From Azospirillum doebereinerae (GTDB taxonomy: Bacteria; Pseudomonadota; Alphaproteobacteria; Azospirillales; Azospirillaceae): DNA of 64,000 nucleotides. The stretch spans positions 124,001 through 188,000 of the forward strand of contig NZ_RZIJ01000003.1 of NCBI RefSeq assembly GCF_003989665.1. Direction: 5' to 3'. The position numbers and the translations under genes were made by a program. The notes under the pieces were generated by a model. It did no database searches. It had not been told where the DNA came from and was given only the letters and a program-made list of their open reading frames with translations. Positions within the stretch are counted from its first letter, which is position 1, and the number at the start of each line of letters is the position of its first letter. Positions 33,196-42,481 of this stretch are shown here, piece by piece.

Positions 33196-35130
33196 ATGCC
33201 CCGCTCCGCTCCTGCCTTCACCTTCGCGAAATCGATCGCCACCGTCTCGCTGAGCGGCACCCTGCCGGAAAAGCTGGAGGCGGCCGCCGCCGTCGGTTTC
33301 GACGGAGTCGAGATTTTCGAGAACGACCTGCTGACCTTCGACGGCTCGCCCGCCGATGTGCGCCGCATCGCGGAAGGGCTGGGCCTCGCCATCACCATCT
33401 TCCAGCCCTTCCGCGATTTCGAGGCGATGCCGGACCCGATCCGCGCCCGCAACCTCGACCGGGCGGAGCGCAAGTTCGACGTCATGCAGGCGCTCGGCAC
33501 CGATCTGGTGCTGGTCTGCTCCAACGTGCAGCCGCACGCCATCGACGACCCGGCCAGAGCCGCCGCCGACCTCGCCGAGATGGCCGAGCGCGCCCACCGC
33601 CGCGGCCTGCGCGTCGGCTACGAGGCGCTGGCCTGGGGCCGCCACGTCAACCGCTGGCGCCAAGCCTGGGACATCGTCAACCGCGCCGACCACCCGGCGC
33701 TGGGGCTGATCGTGGACAGCTTCCACACCCTGTCGCTCGGCGACGACTTCTCCGGCCTCGCCGATGTGCCGGGCGAGCGCATCTTCTTCGCGCAGTTGGC
33801 CGACGCGCCCAAGCTGTCGATGGACGTGCTGTCGTGGAGCCGCCATTTCCGCAACTTCCCCGGCCAGGGGCAATTGCCGGTTACGGAGTTTCTGACGGCG
33901 GTCCTCGCCTCCGGTTACCGCGGCCCTCTCTCGCTGGAGGTCTTCAACGACGAGTTCCGCTCCGCGCCGGCACGGCTGACCGCGCTGGACGGGCTGCGCT
34001 CGCTGATCCATGTGGAGGCGGAGGCCGGCCACGGCCCCGGCCTGCCGGAGCCGCCGGTTTGCGACGGGGTGGAGTTCCTGGAATTCGCGGTCGATGCCGC
34101 CGCTCATGACAAGCTGGCCGGGCTGCTCGGCACGCTGGGCTTCCGGCACGCCGGGCGGCACCGCTCCAAGGCGGTGGACCTCTACCGGCAGGGCGGCGTC
34201 AACCTCGTGCTGAACAGCGAGGAGGATTCGGCGGCGTCGGAGCATTTCCAGATGCACGGCCCCTCGGTCTGCGCCATGGCCTTCCGGGTCGACGATTCCC
34301 GCCGCGCCATCGCCCGCGCCGAGGCCCTGCGCTGCGTGCTGTGGCGGGAGCGGGTGGGGGAGGGCGAGCGCCACATTCCGGCCCTGCGCGCGCCCGACGG
34401 CACGCTGATCCATCTGGTGGAGAACGACGCCGCCGGCCGCAGCATCTGGGAGGACGATTTCCACCTGCTGCCGGATGACGGCGCGGCATCTCCGGCGGCG
34501 CTGACCGGCATCGACCATGTGGCGCAGGCGCTGCCCTTCGGGCGGATGGACGGTTTCGTGCTGTTTTACCGCGCGGTGTTCGGCTTCGTCCCGGAAACCC
34601 TGTGGGAGTTGCCCGACCCCTACGGCCTGATCCGCAGCCGCGCGCTGGTCAGCCCGAACGCGGAGCCGGGACGTGGCGTACGGCTGCCGCTGAACATCTC
34701 GGAAAGCCGGCGGACGGCGACCGGGCGCTTCGTCGGGGCCACCGCCGGGGCGGGGGTGCACCACATCGCCTTCGCCAGCCGGGACGCCGGCGCGCTGGTG
34801 GAGGAACGGCTGGCGGCGGGCGCGCCCTTCCTGGCGATCCCCGCCAACTACTACGACGACCTCGCGGTCAAGCACCCGTTGGACGACGACGCGCTGGCGG
34901 CGCTGAAGCGGCGCGAGCTGCTCTACGACCGCGACGACCATGGCGCCTTCCTGCACGCCTACACCGACAGCTTCGAGGACCGTTTCTTCTTCGAAGTGGT
35001 GGAGCGGCAGGGCGACTACCGCCAGTTCGGCGCGGTCAACGCCCCCGTCCGCATGGCCGTCCAGGCGCAACTGCGCGAGGACCGCTGGCCCACCCGCTAC
35101 CTCGACCAACGCCATCCCGACCAACAATGA
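33196..35130 (+). CDS. quiC: 3-dehydroshikimate dehydratase fused to HPPD-like domain
   Basis: The 644-residue protein has an N-terminal sugar-isomerase-like TIM barrel (about 1-280; Gly-Val-Glu-Ile-Phe-Glu-Asn-Asp, Tyr-Glu-Ala-Leu-Ala-Trp-Gly, Asp-Ser-Phe-His-Thr-Leu, Ser-Leu-Glu-Val-Phe-Asn-Asp) that dehydrates 3-dehydroshikimate to protocatechuate. The C-terminal part (about 295-620) is a vicinal-oxygen-chelate pair like 4-hydroxyphenylpyruvate dioxygenase, with Gly-Ile-Asp-His-Val, Val-His-His-Ile-Ala-Phe and Phe-Phe-Glu-Val-Val-Glu-Arg. This fusion is the known QuiC1 architecture. It heads the set with aroQ and a dehydrogenase. The role of the HPPD-like half is not established by sequence. 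Confidence 0.92.
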   Translation: MPRSAPAFTFAKSIATVSLSGTLPEKLEAAAAVGFDGVEIFENDLLTFDGSPADVRRIAEGLGLAITIFQPFRDFEAMPDPIRARNLDRAERKFDVMQALGTDLVLVCSNVQPHAIDDPARAAADLAEMAERAHRRGLRVGYEALAWGRHVNRWRQAWDIVNRADHPALGLIVDSFHTLSLGDDFSGLADVPGERIFFAQLADAPKLSMDVLSWSRHFRNFPGQGQLPVTEFLTAVLASGYRGPLSLEVFNDEFRSAPARLTALDGLRSLIHVEAEAGHGPGLPEPPVCDGVEFLEFAVDAAAHDKLAGLLGTLGFRHAGRHRSKAVDLYRQGGVNLVLNSEEDSAASEHFQMHGPSVCAMAFRVDDSRRAIARAEALRCVLWRERVGEGERHIPALRAPDGTLIHLVENDAAGRSIWEDDFHLLPDDGAASPAALTGIDHVAQALPFGRMDGFVLFYRAVFGFVPETLWELPDPYGLIRSRALVSPNAEPGRGVRLPLNISESRRTATGRFVGATAGAGVHHIAFASRDAGALVEERLAAGAPFLAIPANYYDDLAVKHPLDDDALAALKRRELLYDRDDHGAFLHAYTDSFEDRFFFEVVERQGDYRQFGAVNAPVRMAVQAQLREDRWPTRYLDQRHPDQQ

Positions 35131-35162
35131 ACGAACCCATGCGTTCATCCGGAGACCCGACC

Positions 35163-35612
35163 ATGAGCCGCCCCGTCCTGATCCTGAACGGACCCAACCT
35201 GAACCTGCTGGGCAAGCGCGAGCCGCACATCTACGGCCACGAGACCCTGGCCGACGTGGAGGCCGAATGCCGGCGCGCCGGCGAGTCGCTTGGTCTCGGC
35301 GTGACGTTCCGCCAGTCCAACGCCGAACACCAGCTGATCGACTGGATCCACGAGGCGCGCGAGACGATGGCCGGTCTGGTCATCAACCCGGCCGGGCTGA
35401 GCCACACCTCGGTCTCGCTGATGGACGCGCTGTCGGCCTGCGCCTTCCCGATCCTCGAGGTCCACATCTCGAACATCCACAAGCGCGAGGAATTCCGCCA
35501 TTTCTCCTACGTCTCGCGGGTGGCGGCCGGGGTGATCTGCGGCTTCGGCACCCAGGGCTACCCGCTGGCCCTGCAACGGCTGGCCCGCCTGCTGGAGACC
35601 GACGCGCGATGA
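35163..35612 (+). CDS. aroQ: Type II 3-dehydroquinate dehydratase
   Basis: The product is a 149-residue type II dehydroquinase: [11 protein letters not shown], catalytic Tyr in His-Ile-Tyr-Gly, [10 protein letters not shown], and His in Glu-Val-His-Ile-Ser-Asn. GGAG precedes ATG 35163; upstream in-frame Met codons lie within the gap after quiC. In this context it works catabolically, 3-dehydroquinate to 3-dehydroshikimate, feeding QuiC. Confidence 0.95.
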   Translation: MSRPVLILNGPNLNLLGKREPHIYGHETLADVEAECRRAGESLGLGVTFRQSNAEHQLIDWIHEARETMAGLVINPAGLSHTSVSLMDALSACAFPILEVHISNIHKREEFRHFSYVSRVAAGVICGFGTQGYPLALQRLARLLETDAR

Positions 35613-36517
35613 CCGCCCGCAACGCCCTGAGCGCCTTGGCCGATAAGGCCGGCCCGGCGGCCCGCCCGGCGTCGTCGGTCATCGTCGGGCTGATCGGCTC
35701 CGGCATCCAGGCGTCGCGCACCCCTTCGATGCACGAGCGGGAGGCCGACGCGCTGGGCCTGCGCTACATCTACCGGCTGATCGACTTGGACCGCCTCGGC
35801 CTCGGCATCGATGCCCTGCCGGAGTTGCTCGCCAGCGCCGAGCGCATGGGCTACACCGGCCTGAACGTCACCTTCCCGTGCAAGCAGGCGATCATGCCGC
35901 TGCTCGACGAATTGTCGGACGACGCCCGCGCCATCGGCGCCGTCAACACGGTGGTGCTGTCGGGCGGGCGTCGGGTCGGGCACAACACCGACTGCTCCGG
36001 CTTTGCCGAGGGCTTTCGCCGGGGCTTGGGCGACGTGCCGCGCGACCGTGTGGTGCTGCTCGGCGCCGGCGGGGCGGGGGCGGCGGTCGGGCATGCGGCC
36101 TTCCAGCTCGGCGTCGGGCGGCTCGGCGTGTTCGACGCCGAGCCGGCGCGGGCGGTGGCGCTGGCCGGGCAGCTCAACGCCCGCTTCGGCGCCGGCCGGG
36201 CGGAGGCGCTGAGCGATCTCGCCCCGGCGATGGCGGAGGCGGACGGGCTGATCCACGCGACCCCGACCGGCATGGCGAAGTTTCCCGGTCTTCCGCTTCC
36301 GGCGGCGCTGCTGCACGATGGCCTCTGGGTCGCCGAGATCGTCTATTTCCCGCTGGAAACCGAACTGCTGCGTACGGCGCGGGCGCGCGGCTGCCGCACG
36401 CTGGACGGCGGCGGCATGGCGGTCTTCCAGGCGGTCGACGCCTTCCGCCTGTTCACCGGCGTGGAGCCGGACGCCGAGCGGATCCAGGCGCATTTCGCGT
36501 CGATGATCGCGGGGTGA
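35609..36517 (+). CDS. Quinate/shikimate dehydrogenase (AroE family)
   Basis: This 302-residue AroE-family enzyme overlaps the aroQ stop by 4 bp. Catalytic Lys lies in Asn-Val-Thr-Phe-Pro-Cys-Lys-Gln and Asp in Asn-Thr-Asp-Cys-Ser-Gly; the Rossmann loop is Gly-Ala-Gly-Gly-Ala-Gly. The strand after it ends Phe-Asp-Ala-Glu-Pro, with Asp where NADP-dependent biosynthetic AroE has Asn-Arg-Thr. This predicts NAD use and a catabolic role oxidising quinate or shikimate. The C-terminal Gly-Gly-Gly-Met-Ala-Val-Phe-Gln motif is intact. Cofactor preference is an inference from that one position. Confidence 0.9.
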   Translation: MTARNALSALADKAGPAARPASSVIVGLIGSGIQASRTPSMHEREADALGLRYIYRLIDLDRLGLGIDALPELLASAERMGYTGLNVTFPCKQAIMPLLDELSDDARAIGAVNTVVLSGGRRVGHNTDCSGFAEGFRRGLGDVPRDRVVLLGAGGAGAAVGHAAFQLGVGRLGVFDAEPARAVALAGQLNARFGAGRAEALSDLAPAMAEADGLIHATPTGMAKFPGLPLPAALLHDGLWVAEIVYFPLETELLRTARARGCRTLDGGGMAVFQAVDAFRLFTGVEPDAERIQAHFASMIAG

Positions 36518-36597
36518 GGGGTGGGGCAAAGGCGGCCCCGGAGGCGGCAGCATCAAGAACAGGACCGGCGCAACCGACCGGTCCGGGGAGGGACGGG

Positions 36598-37206
36598 ATG
36601 AAGACCCTGGTCGATGGCTATTTCCATGTCTTGAAGGCCCTGATCGCCGCCTGCCTCGCCGGCATGGTGGTCCTGGTGTTCGGCAACGTGCTGCTCCGCT
36701 ACGGCTTCAACAGCGGCATCACGGTGTCGGAGGAGTTGTCGCGCCTGTTCTTCGTCTGGCTGACCTTCCTCGGCGCCATCGTCGGGCTGCACGAGCGCGC
36801 CCATCTGGGCGTCGACACGCTGGTCATGCGGTTGCCCAGGAGCGGCAAGACCGCCTGTGTCGCGCTCAGCTACGCGCTGATGCTCTACGTCACGGTGCTG
36901 ATGCTCCAAGGGAGCTGGACGCAGACGATCATCAACCTGGAGGTCCGTGCGCCCGCGACCGGGCTGTCGATGGCGTGGCTGTACGGGGTCGGGGTGATCT
37001 TCAGCCTGTCCACCGGGGCCATCCTGCTGCACGAGCTGTACCGCGTGCTGACCGGCAAGGCGACCGAGGACGAACTGGTCATGGTGACCGAATCCGAAGA
37101 GCTGCCCGAGGCCGCCGCGCACCACGACGGCCCTGGCGGCCATCGCCATGGCCTGTCTCCGGCCCCCGCCAACACCACTCCCATCCGCACCGCCTCCAGC
37201 CGCTAG
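36598..37206 (+). CDS. TRAP transporter small permease (DctQ type)
   Basis: This 202-residue membrane protein has four helices and the DctQ pattern: Arg-Tyr-Gly-Phe-Asn after helix one, Glu-Glu-Leu-Ser-Arg-Leu-Phe-Phe-Val-Trp, and His-Leu-Gly-Val-Asp. A His/Gly-rich hydrophilic tail (about 172-186) is unusual and could bind metal or be disordered. It is followed 10 bp later by the large permease. It probably works with the binding protein at 38554 to import quinate or shikimate. Confidence 0.92.
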   Translation: MKTLVDGYFHVLKALIAACLAGMVVLVFGNVLLRYGFNSGITVSEELSRLFFVWLTFLGAIVGLHERAHLGVDTLVMRLPRSGKTACVALSYALMLYVTVLMLQGSWTQTIINLEVRAPATGLSMAWLYGVGVIFSLSTGAILLHELYRVLTGKATEDELVMVTESEELPEAAAHHDGPGGHRHGLSPAPANTTPIRTASSR

Positions 37207-37216
37207 GACGCCGGCC

Positions 37217-38497
37217 ATGACGATCACCATCTTCCTGGGGTCCCTGCTGGGTGCCATGGCCATCGGCATGCCGATCGCCTACGCGCTGCTGCTGTGCGGC
37301 GTGGCGCTGATGCTCCACCTCGACCTGTTCGACGCGCAGATCATCGCGCAGAACGTCATCAACGGTGCCGACAGCTTTCCGCTGATGGCGGTGCCCTTCT
37401 TCATGCTGGCCGGCGAGATCATGAACACCGGCGGCTTGGCCAAGCGCATCGTCAACCTCGCCATGGCGATGGTCGGCCACATCAAGGGCGGGTTGGGCTA
37501 CGTCGCCATCCTCGCCGCCACTGTGATGGCCAGCCTGTCGGGGTCGGCCGTGGCGGACGCGGCGGCGCTCGCCACGCTGCTGGTGCCGATGATGGTCGCC
37601 GCCGGCCATGACCGTTCGCGTTCCGCCGGGCTGATCGCGTCGGGCGCCATCATCGCGCCGATCATCCCGCCCAGCATCGGCTTCGTCATCTACGGCGTCG
37701 CCGGCAACGTGTCGGTCACCAAGCTGTTCCTGGCCGGCATCTTCCCCGGCCTGATGCTGGCGGTGGGATTGTGCTTCGCCTGGTGGTATGTCGCCCGCAA
37801 GGAGAACCTGGTCCCGCCGCCGCGCAAGTCGCTGCGCGAGGTGCTGGCGATCCTGCGCGAGGGCGTGTGGGCGCTGGCCCTGCCGGGCATCATCATCTTC
37901 GGCCTGAAGTTCGGTGTCTTCACCCCGACCGAGGCCGCCGTGGTGGCCGCCGTCTATTCGCTGTTCGTCGCCGTGGTCGTCTACCGCGAAATGAGCCTCG
38001 CCGACATCTACCCGGCCCTGGTCGGGGCGGCCAAGACCACCAGCGTGGTGATGTTCCTGGTCGCGGCGGCGCTGGTGTCGTCCTGGCTGATCACGGTCGC
38101 CGATTTGCCGGGCCTCGTCACCGACCTGTTGGAGCCGCTGATGGGCAACCAGACGCTGCTGCTGCTGGCGATGATGGCGCTGGTGGTGGCGGTCGGCACG
38201 GCGATGGACATGACGCCGACCATCCTGATCCTGACGCCGATCCTGGTCCCGGTCTGCAAGGCCGCCGGCATCGACCCGGTCTATTTCGGCGTGCTGTTCA
38301 TCATCAACAACGCCATCGGCCTGATCACCCCGCCGGTCGGGACCGTGTTGAACGTGGTCTGCGGCGTGTCCAAGGTCAGCATGGAGGAGGTCGTCAAGGG
38401 CGTCTGGCCCTTCATGCTGGTCCAGCTTCTGGTTCTGCTGCTGCTCACCCTCTTCCCCGCGCTGGTCATGGTTCCGGCCTCGTGGTTCGCCCGCTGA
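37217..38497 (+). CDS. TRAP transporter large permease (DctM type)
   Basis: ATG at 37217 gives 426 residues with about 12 membrane helices. DctM features include Pro-Phe-Phe-Met-Leu-Ala-Gly-Glu-Ile-Met, Ser-Gly-Ser-Ala-Val-Ala-Asp, Pro-Pro-Ser-Ile and Thr-Pro-Pro-Val-Gly. It is the sodium-coupled pore subunit. The frame open upstream to 37148 overlaps the dctQ-like gene and is rejected. Confidence 0.94.
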   Translation: MTITIFLGSLLGAMAIGMPIAYALLLCGVALMLHLDLFDAQIIAQNVINGADSFPLMAVPFFMLAGEIMNTGGLAKRIVNLAMAMVGHIKGGLGYVAILAATVMASLSGSAVADAAALATLLVPMMVAAGHDRSRSAGLIASGAIIAPIIPPSIGFVIYGVAGNVSVTKLFLAGIFPGLMLAVGLCFAWWYVARKENLVPPPRKSLREVLAILREGVWALALPGIIIFGLKFGVFTPTEAAVVAAVYSLFVAVVVYREMSLADIYPALVGAAKTTSVVMFLVAAALVSSWLITVADLPGLVTDLLEPLMGNQTLLLLAMMALVVAVGTAMDMTPTILILTPILVPVCKAAGIDPVYFGVLFIINNAIGLITPPVGTVLNVVCGVSKVSMEEVVKGVWPFMLVQLLVLLLLTLFPALVMVPASWFAR

Positions 38498-38553
38498 AAA
38501 TTCGCTCACTGAAACAGCGCCGCCACAAGAGCGGCTTTCTGGAGGAAACGACA

Positions 38554-39576
38554 ATGAAGACTTTCAAGGGCCTGTTGGCCGGTCTGGTGGTTCCCGGCCT
38601 GATGCTGCTGGCCGGCGGCGCCGCTGCCGCCGCCGAGTACAAGGACCGCTCGGTCAAATTCGCCTTCCAAAACGTCAAGGAACACCCGCAGGGGCAGGGC
38701 GCCCAACGCTTCTCCGACTTGGTCGAGAAGGGCAGCGGCGGCAAGATCAAGGTGAAGCTGTTCCCCGGCGGCACGCTGGGCGGCGACGTGCAGACGATCT
38801 CGGCGCTCCAGGGCGGCATCGTCGAGATGTCGGTGATGAACGCCGGCATCCTGGTCAGCCTCGCCAAGGAGTTCGCGCTGGTCGATCTGCCCTTCCTGTT
38901 CAACAACGGGGGCGAGGCCGACGCGCTGCTCGACGGGCCGGTCGGCGAAAAGCTGATGGGCAAGCTGCCGGAGAAGGGGCTGGTGGGCTTGGGCTTCTGG
39001 GATCTGGGGTTCCGCAACCTGACCAACAACCGCCACCCGGTGGCGACGGCCAAGGACATCGCCGGCTTGAAGATCCGGGTCATCCAGACGCCGATCTACA
39101 TCGACGTGTTCAAGGCGCTCGGCGCCAACCCGGTGCCGCTGCCCTTCCCGGAACTTTTCACCGCGTTGGAGACCGGCACGGTGGACGGCCAGGAGAACCC
39201 GTTCAAGACCATCGAGCTGACCAAGTTCAACGAGGTGCAGAAATACCTGACGGTCACCCGTCACATCTACAACCCGCAATCCCTGATCGTGTCGAAGAAG
39301 TTCTGGGACACGCTGAACGCCGATGAGAAGTCGCTGTTCCAGAGCGCCGCCGCCGAGGCCACCGCCTTCCAGCGCAAGATCTCGCGCGAGCAGGACGCCG
39401 AGGCGCTGGCCTCCCTCAAGGCCAAGGGCATGACCGTCAACGAGCTGCCGCCCGAGGAACTGGCCAAGATCCGCGAGACGGTCAAGCCGGTGGTCGAGAA
39501 GTACAAGGCCGACATCGGCGACGCCCTGGTCGGCGAGGCCTTCGCCGCCATCGAGAAGAAGCGCGCGTCGAACTGA
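38554..39576 (+). CDS. TRAP transporter substrate-binding protein (DctP type)
   Basis: GGAGGAAA precedes ATG 38554. The 340-residue protein has a signal peptide (1-27) and DctP motifs: Gly-Gly-Lys-Ile-Lys-Val-Lys-Leu-Phe-Pro-Gly-Gly, the ligand-binding Arg in Leu-Lys-Ile-Arg-Val, and Gly-Thr-Val-Asp-Gly-Gln-Glu-Asn-Pro. The conserved Arg fits a carboxylate ligand. Gene order Q-M-P after the quinate/shikimate enzymes suggests the ligand is quinate, shikimate or dehydroshikimate. Confidence 0.94.
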   Translation: MKTFKGLLAGLVVPGLMLLAGGAAAAAEYKDRSVKFAFQNVKEHPQGQGAQRFSDLVEKGSGGKIKVKLFPGGTLGGDVQTISALQGGIVEMSVMNAGILVSLAKEFALVDLPFLFNNGGEADALLDGPVGEKLMGKLPEKGLVGLGFWDLGFRNLTNNRHPVATAKDIAGLKIRVIQTPIYIDVFKALGANPVPLPFPELFTALETGTVDGQENPFKTIELTKFNEVQKYLTVTRHIYNPQSLIVSKKFWDTLNADEKSLFQSAAAEATAFQRKISREQDAEALASLKAKGMTVNELPPEELAKIRETVKPVVEKYKADIGDALVGEAFAAIEKKRASN

Positions 39577-39662
39577 CGCGTGCCGTGCGGGCCGTTTCCA
39601 TGGAATGATGGGGACGGTCCGTCGTGAAGACAGGCCTTCTTGGATTGAGGAAGGGCACGATC

Positions 39663-40118
39663 ATGGTCATGACACGGCGTCGGACACTCGCGGCGGGGCT
39701 GTTCTCCCTTGCCGTCGTGGCCGTTCCGGGCCTTGGGCGCGCGGCGGCGGGGCCGGCGGTCACGGTCTGGAAGGCCGCGAGCTGCGAGTGCTGCGAAGGC
39801 TGGGTGCGGCACATGCGCGAGGCCGGTTTCGGCGTCACCGTCCGTGTGGTGGACGATGTGGAGCCGGTGAAGCGCGCGAACGGCGTTCCCGACGCGCTGG
39901 CCTCCTGCCACACCGCGCTGGTGGACGGCTACGTCGTCGAGGGGCATGTCCCGGCGTCGGACGTGAAGCGCCTGCTGAGCGAGCGGCCGCGGGCCAAGGG
40001 GCTTGCCGCGCCCGGCATGCCGCAGGACGCGCCGGGCATGGACATGGGCACGGGGCAATCCTACGAGGTCGTGCTGTTCGGCGCTGCCGGCGGCGACCGC
40101 CTGTTCGCCCGGCACTGA
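39663..40118 (+). CDS. DUF411 periplasmic metal-binding protein
   Basis: ATG at 39663 gives 151 residues; 39669 is an alternative, and a GTG at 39624 would add a short leader. The N-terminus is a signal sequence with Arg-Arg-Arg-Thr-Leu (possibly Tat). The mature part is DUF411: Trp-Lys-Ala-Ala-Ser-Cys-Glu-Cys-Cys-Glu-Gly-Trp near the start, Ser-Cys-His-Thr-Ala and Gly-Tyr-Val-Val-Glu-Gly-His-Val-Pro later, with Met-rich residues (Gly-Met-Pro, Gly-Met-Asp-Met) near the C-terminus. Such proteins are linked to copper handling. No copper-resistance neighbours are seen. Confidence 0.88.
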   Translation: MVMTRRRTLAAGLFSLAVVAVPGLGRAAAGPAVTVWKAASCECCEGWVRHMREAGFGVTVRVVDDVEPVKRANGVPDALASCHTALVDGYVVEGHVPASDVKRLLSERPRAKGLAAPGMPQDAPGMDMGTGQSYEVVLFGAAGGDRLFARH

Positions 40119-40138
40119 GGCCAGAACGGAAAGGGCGG

Positions 40139-40846
40139 CTACCGGCAGGTCCGGAAGCCACCCATGTCGAGATGGAAGTGGTCGTGGTGCGCCCGGTTGT
40201 AATCGGGGCCGAGCACCACGGCGAAGAAACGGCAGGCGCCGTCCCGCACCTCGCGCAGGAAGGCCGCCGGCTTGCTGCCATCCCGGCCCCAGTCGCGGGT
40301 CAGGGAGATCGCGGTGCCGTCCTCCAGCGTGAACTCCGCGACGTCGATGGCGTTGGCCGTCGCGTGTTCGCTGCGTCGCCCCTCGGTCCGGCCGTAGACG
40401 TTGCGGCAGGCGAAGGTGCCGAGATGCCGGATTCGGGCGATCCGCTGGCCGAAATGCCGCTCGGCGGCGGGTTGCAGGGCGTGGATCTCGAACAGCATCC
40501 AGGCGGCGGCCAGCGTGCAGGTCGCGGTGAAACCGCTGCTGAATCCCAGTTCCGACCGCGTGACCCGCACCGTGTTCAGCAGCGCGCAGCCGGCGGGCGA
40601 CTCGCGGTCCGGCGCCGGGGTGAAGCGCAGCCGCGAGCCGCCCAGCACGGCAAGGCATTGGCCGGGATCACCGTCCAGCCGCGCCAGCTTCAGCCGGGTC
40701 AGCAGGTTGGGCGCCGCCTGGAGATCGAGCGGTGCCCAGGGATCGTAGCGGTCCGGCACCGTGACGATCCCGCCGCGGACCAGCACCACGGCGGCCGACA
40801 CGGCGATCAGCAGGAGCAGCAGCGTCCAAAGGAAGAACCGCGCCAT
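40139..40846 (-). CDS. Extensin-like C-terminal domain protein
   Basis: ATG at 40846 gives 235 residues, with an N-terminal membrane anchor (about 4-24) and a periplasmic extensin-like C-terminal domain. The domain contains Cys-Ala-Leu-Leu-Asn, Cys-Thr-Leu-Ala-Ala-Ala-Trp, Arg-Ser-Glu-His-Ala-Thr-Ala-Asn-Ala-Ile-Asp-Val and Asp-His-Phe-His-Leu-Asp. The His/Asp pattern resembles zinc D,D-peptidases of the cell wall, so a peptidoglycan role is plausible. It follows gpmA by 16 bp on the same strand. Confidence 0.88.
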   Translation of the reverse strand: MARFFLWTLLLLLIAVSAAVVLVRGGIVTVPDRYDPWAPLDLQAAPNLLTRLKLARLDGDPGQCLAVLGGSRLRFTPAPDRESPAGCALLNTVRVTRSELGFSSGFTATCTLAAAWMLFEIHALQPAAERHFGQRIARIRHLGTFACRNVYGRTEGRRSEHATANAIDVAEFTLEDGTAISLTRDWGRDGSKPAAFLREVRDGACRFFAVVLGPDYNRAHHDHFHLDMGGFRTCR

Positions 40847-40862
40847 CCGGTGCGCGCCGTCG

Positions 40863-41609
40863 TCAGGCCGCCGCGCTGTCGCTCCGCCGCGGCCAGATGA
40901 TGTCCTCCATCGTACCGTTCTCACCCAGGAAATAGCGGCGGATCGGCACCAGATCCTCGCCCAGCTCGTAGACCAGCGGACGGCTGGTCGGAATCTCGAA
41001 CAGCGGAATGTCCTGGTCGGCGACGTTGTCCAGATGCTTGACCAGCCCGCGCAGGCTGTTGCCGTGCGCCGACACCAGCACCCGCGCGCCCAGCCGCAAC
41101 GCCGGGCTGATGCCATCGCGCCAGAAGGGGATGACGCGCTCGACGGTGTCCTTCAGGCTTTCGCCGCGCGGCAGGTTGCTCATGGCGATCCCGGCGTAGC
41201 GGCGGTCCGACACGGCGGAGCGTGGGTCGTCCGGCTCGATGGGCGGCGGCGGCACGTCCCAGCTGCGGCGCCACAGGAAGACCTGTTCGGCGCTGTGGCG
41301 TTCCGCCGTCTCGGCCTTGTTCAGGCCCTGGAGGGCGCCGTAATGCCGCTCGTTCAGCCGCCAGTGCTTGTGGACCGGCAGCCACAGCCGGTCCATGTCG
41401 CGCAGGACGACGTGCAGGGTCTCGATGGCACGATTCAGCACGGAGGTGAAAGCGACGTCGATGTCCACCCCGGCCGCCTTCAGCAGTTCGGCGGCCTGCC
41501 GGGTTTCCGCGACGCCCCGGTCGGTCAGGCCGACGTCGGTCCAGCCGGTGAAGCGGTTCTCGGCGTTCCATGTGCTCTGGCCGTGCCGCAGCAGAATTAG
41601 GCGATGCAT
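40863..41609 (-). CDS. gpmA: 2,3-bisphosphoglycerate-dependent phosphoglycerate mutase
   Basis: The 248-residue GpmA has Leu-Leu-Arg-His-Gly-Gln-Ser-Thr-Trp-Asn with phospho-acceptor His9, Asn-Arg-Phe-Thr-Gly-Trp-Asp/Thr-Asp-Val, Leu-Asn-Glu-Arg-His-Tyr-Gly, and the second His in Ser-Ala-His-Gly-Asn-Ser-Leu-Arg-Gly. It interconverts 3- and 2-phosphoglycerate in glycolysis and gluconeogenesis. It is divergent from a small winged-helix gene. Confidence 0.95.
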   Translation of the reverse strand: MHRLILLRHGQSTWNAENRFTGWTDVGLTDRGVAETRQAAELLKAAGVDIDVAFTSVLNRAIETLHVVLRDMDRLWLPVHKHWRLNERHYGALQGLNKAETAERHSAEQVFLWRRSWDVPPPPIEPDDPRSAVSDRRYAGIAMSNLPRGESLKDTVERVIPFWRDGISPALRLGARVLVSAHGNSLRGLVKHLDNVADQDIPLFEIPTSRPLVYELGEDLVPIRRYFLGENGTMEDIIWPRRSDSAAA

Positions 41610-41985
41610 CCGGCTCTCCTTTCCGCAATCCGTACCGGCACAGGCAACGGAGACGGGGGCGGCCGGGTTCCCAGCCGGGCGGCGGGTGCGACAAAGATGA
41701 CCAAAAACCGTTCCAAGATTGCGCGCGTGATCATAATTTGTGTCAAGGCCGAAACAGCGCCGACACACTCGGACAACAATCGCGCGATAACCTTCTTTTT
41801 GTCCGAAATCGCAAGCGATACAGGGGCATGGGAAGAGGGGAAGCGGACGGGTGTTAACCTTTGGTGGCACCGACGCGCCCGACTCCGGCCTGCCGCCATG
41901 CCGCTCCGCCCGTCCGGGCTGCGATGGATCGGACAGCCGCTGATTGTCCATCCGACGTCACACAACCTTGCGTTCAGAGGCCGCG
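41610..41985. other. Divergent intergenic region gpmA / winged-helix gene
   Basis: This 376-bp stretch is AT-richer in the middle (41690-41830) and presumably holds both promoters. The long open frame across it (41597-42002, several phases) lacks ribosome-binding sites, and I do not call a gene. No strong palindrome was seen. Confidence 0.45.
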
Positions 41986-42270
41986 ATGCTGCATCATCAT
42001 GACTTCCTCTCCAGGACCGTCTCGACCGACCGGGAAATCACTCTGGAGGCGCTTCGTGTGTTCACCTATTTAAGCCGGAGACTCCATTTCGACCGCCCCA
42101 TTCCAGTGCTCCAGTCCGAACTGGCCGATGCGCTGGGCATGCAGCGCCCGAACGTGAACCGGGCGATCAAGCTGCTGGAGACCAAGCAGATCCTTCTGCG
42201 GGAATCCAAATTGGGCCGTGCGATCACGTTCCGGCTCAATCCGGGGCTGGAGGAGGGGGGGCGGGCTTGA
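41986..42270 (+). CDS. Small winged-helix DNA-binding protein
   Basis: ATG at 41986 with AGAGG just upstream gives 94 residues. The sequence reads as a winged helix: Glu-Ile-Thr-Leu-Glu-Ala-Leu-Arg-Val-Phe-Thr-Tyr-Leu, then Gln-Ser-Glu-Leu-Ala-Asp-Ala-Leu-Gly-Met-Gln-Arg-Pro-Asn-Val-Asn-Arg-Ala-Ile as recognition helix, and a basic wing (Leu-Arg-Glu-Ser-Lys-Leu-Gly-Arg). It resembles the DNA-binding part of RepL-type or Crp/MarR-like proteins but has no effector domain. The His-His-His near the start is natural sequence. Target unknown. Confidence 0.75.
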   Translation: MLHHHDFLSRTVSTDREITLEALRVFTYLSRRLHFDRPIPVLQSELADALGMQRPNVNRAIKLLETKQILLRESKLGRAITFRLNPGLEEGGRA

Positions 42271-42481
42271 GCCGTTCTGCCAGGGACCGGATGGTCGTCG
42301 AGACCGGAGAATCGTTCTTCACAATTCGGCCCTGAACAAAGCCTTCGCCCGGTGCCAGCCGGTGCCCAACCAGTCCGACCTGCCGCTTGGGGCCGTCACG
42401 ATGGTGACGCCCAAGCCGGGCGGCGGGTCTGGCCGTGACCATCAGCAGAGCGGCGCCTCCAAGCACGGAAAGGGCGCGCGC

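Noticed and set aside
33085-35148. A 687-codon minus-strand frame over quiC.
   Set aside because: It shows no family features, while the plus strand has the full QuiC fusion.
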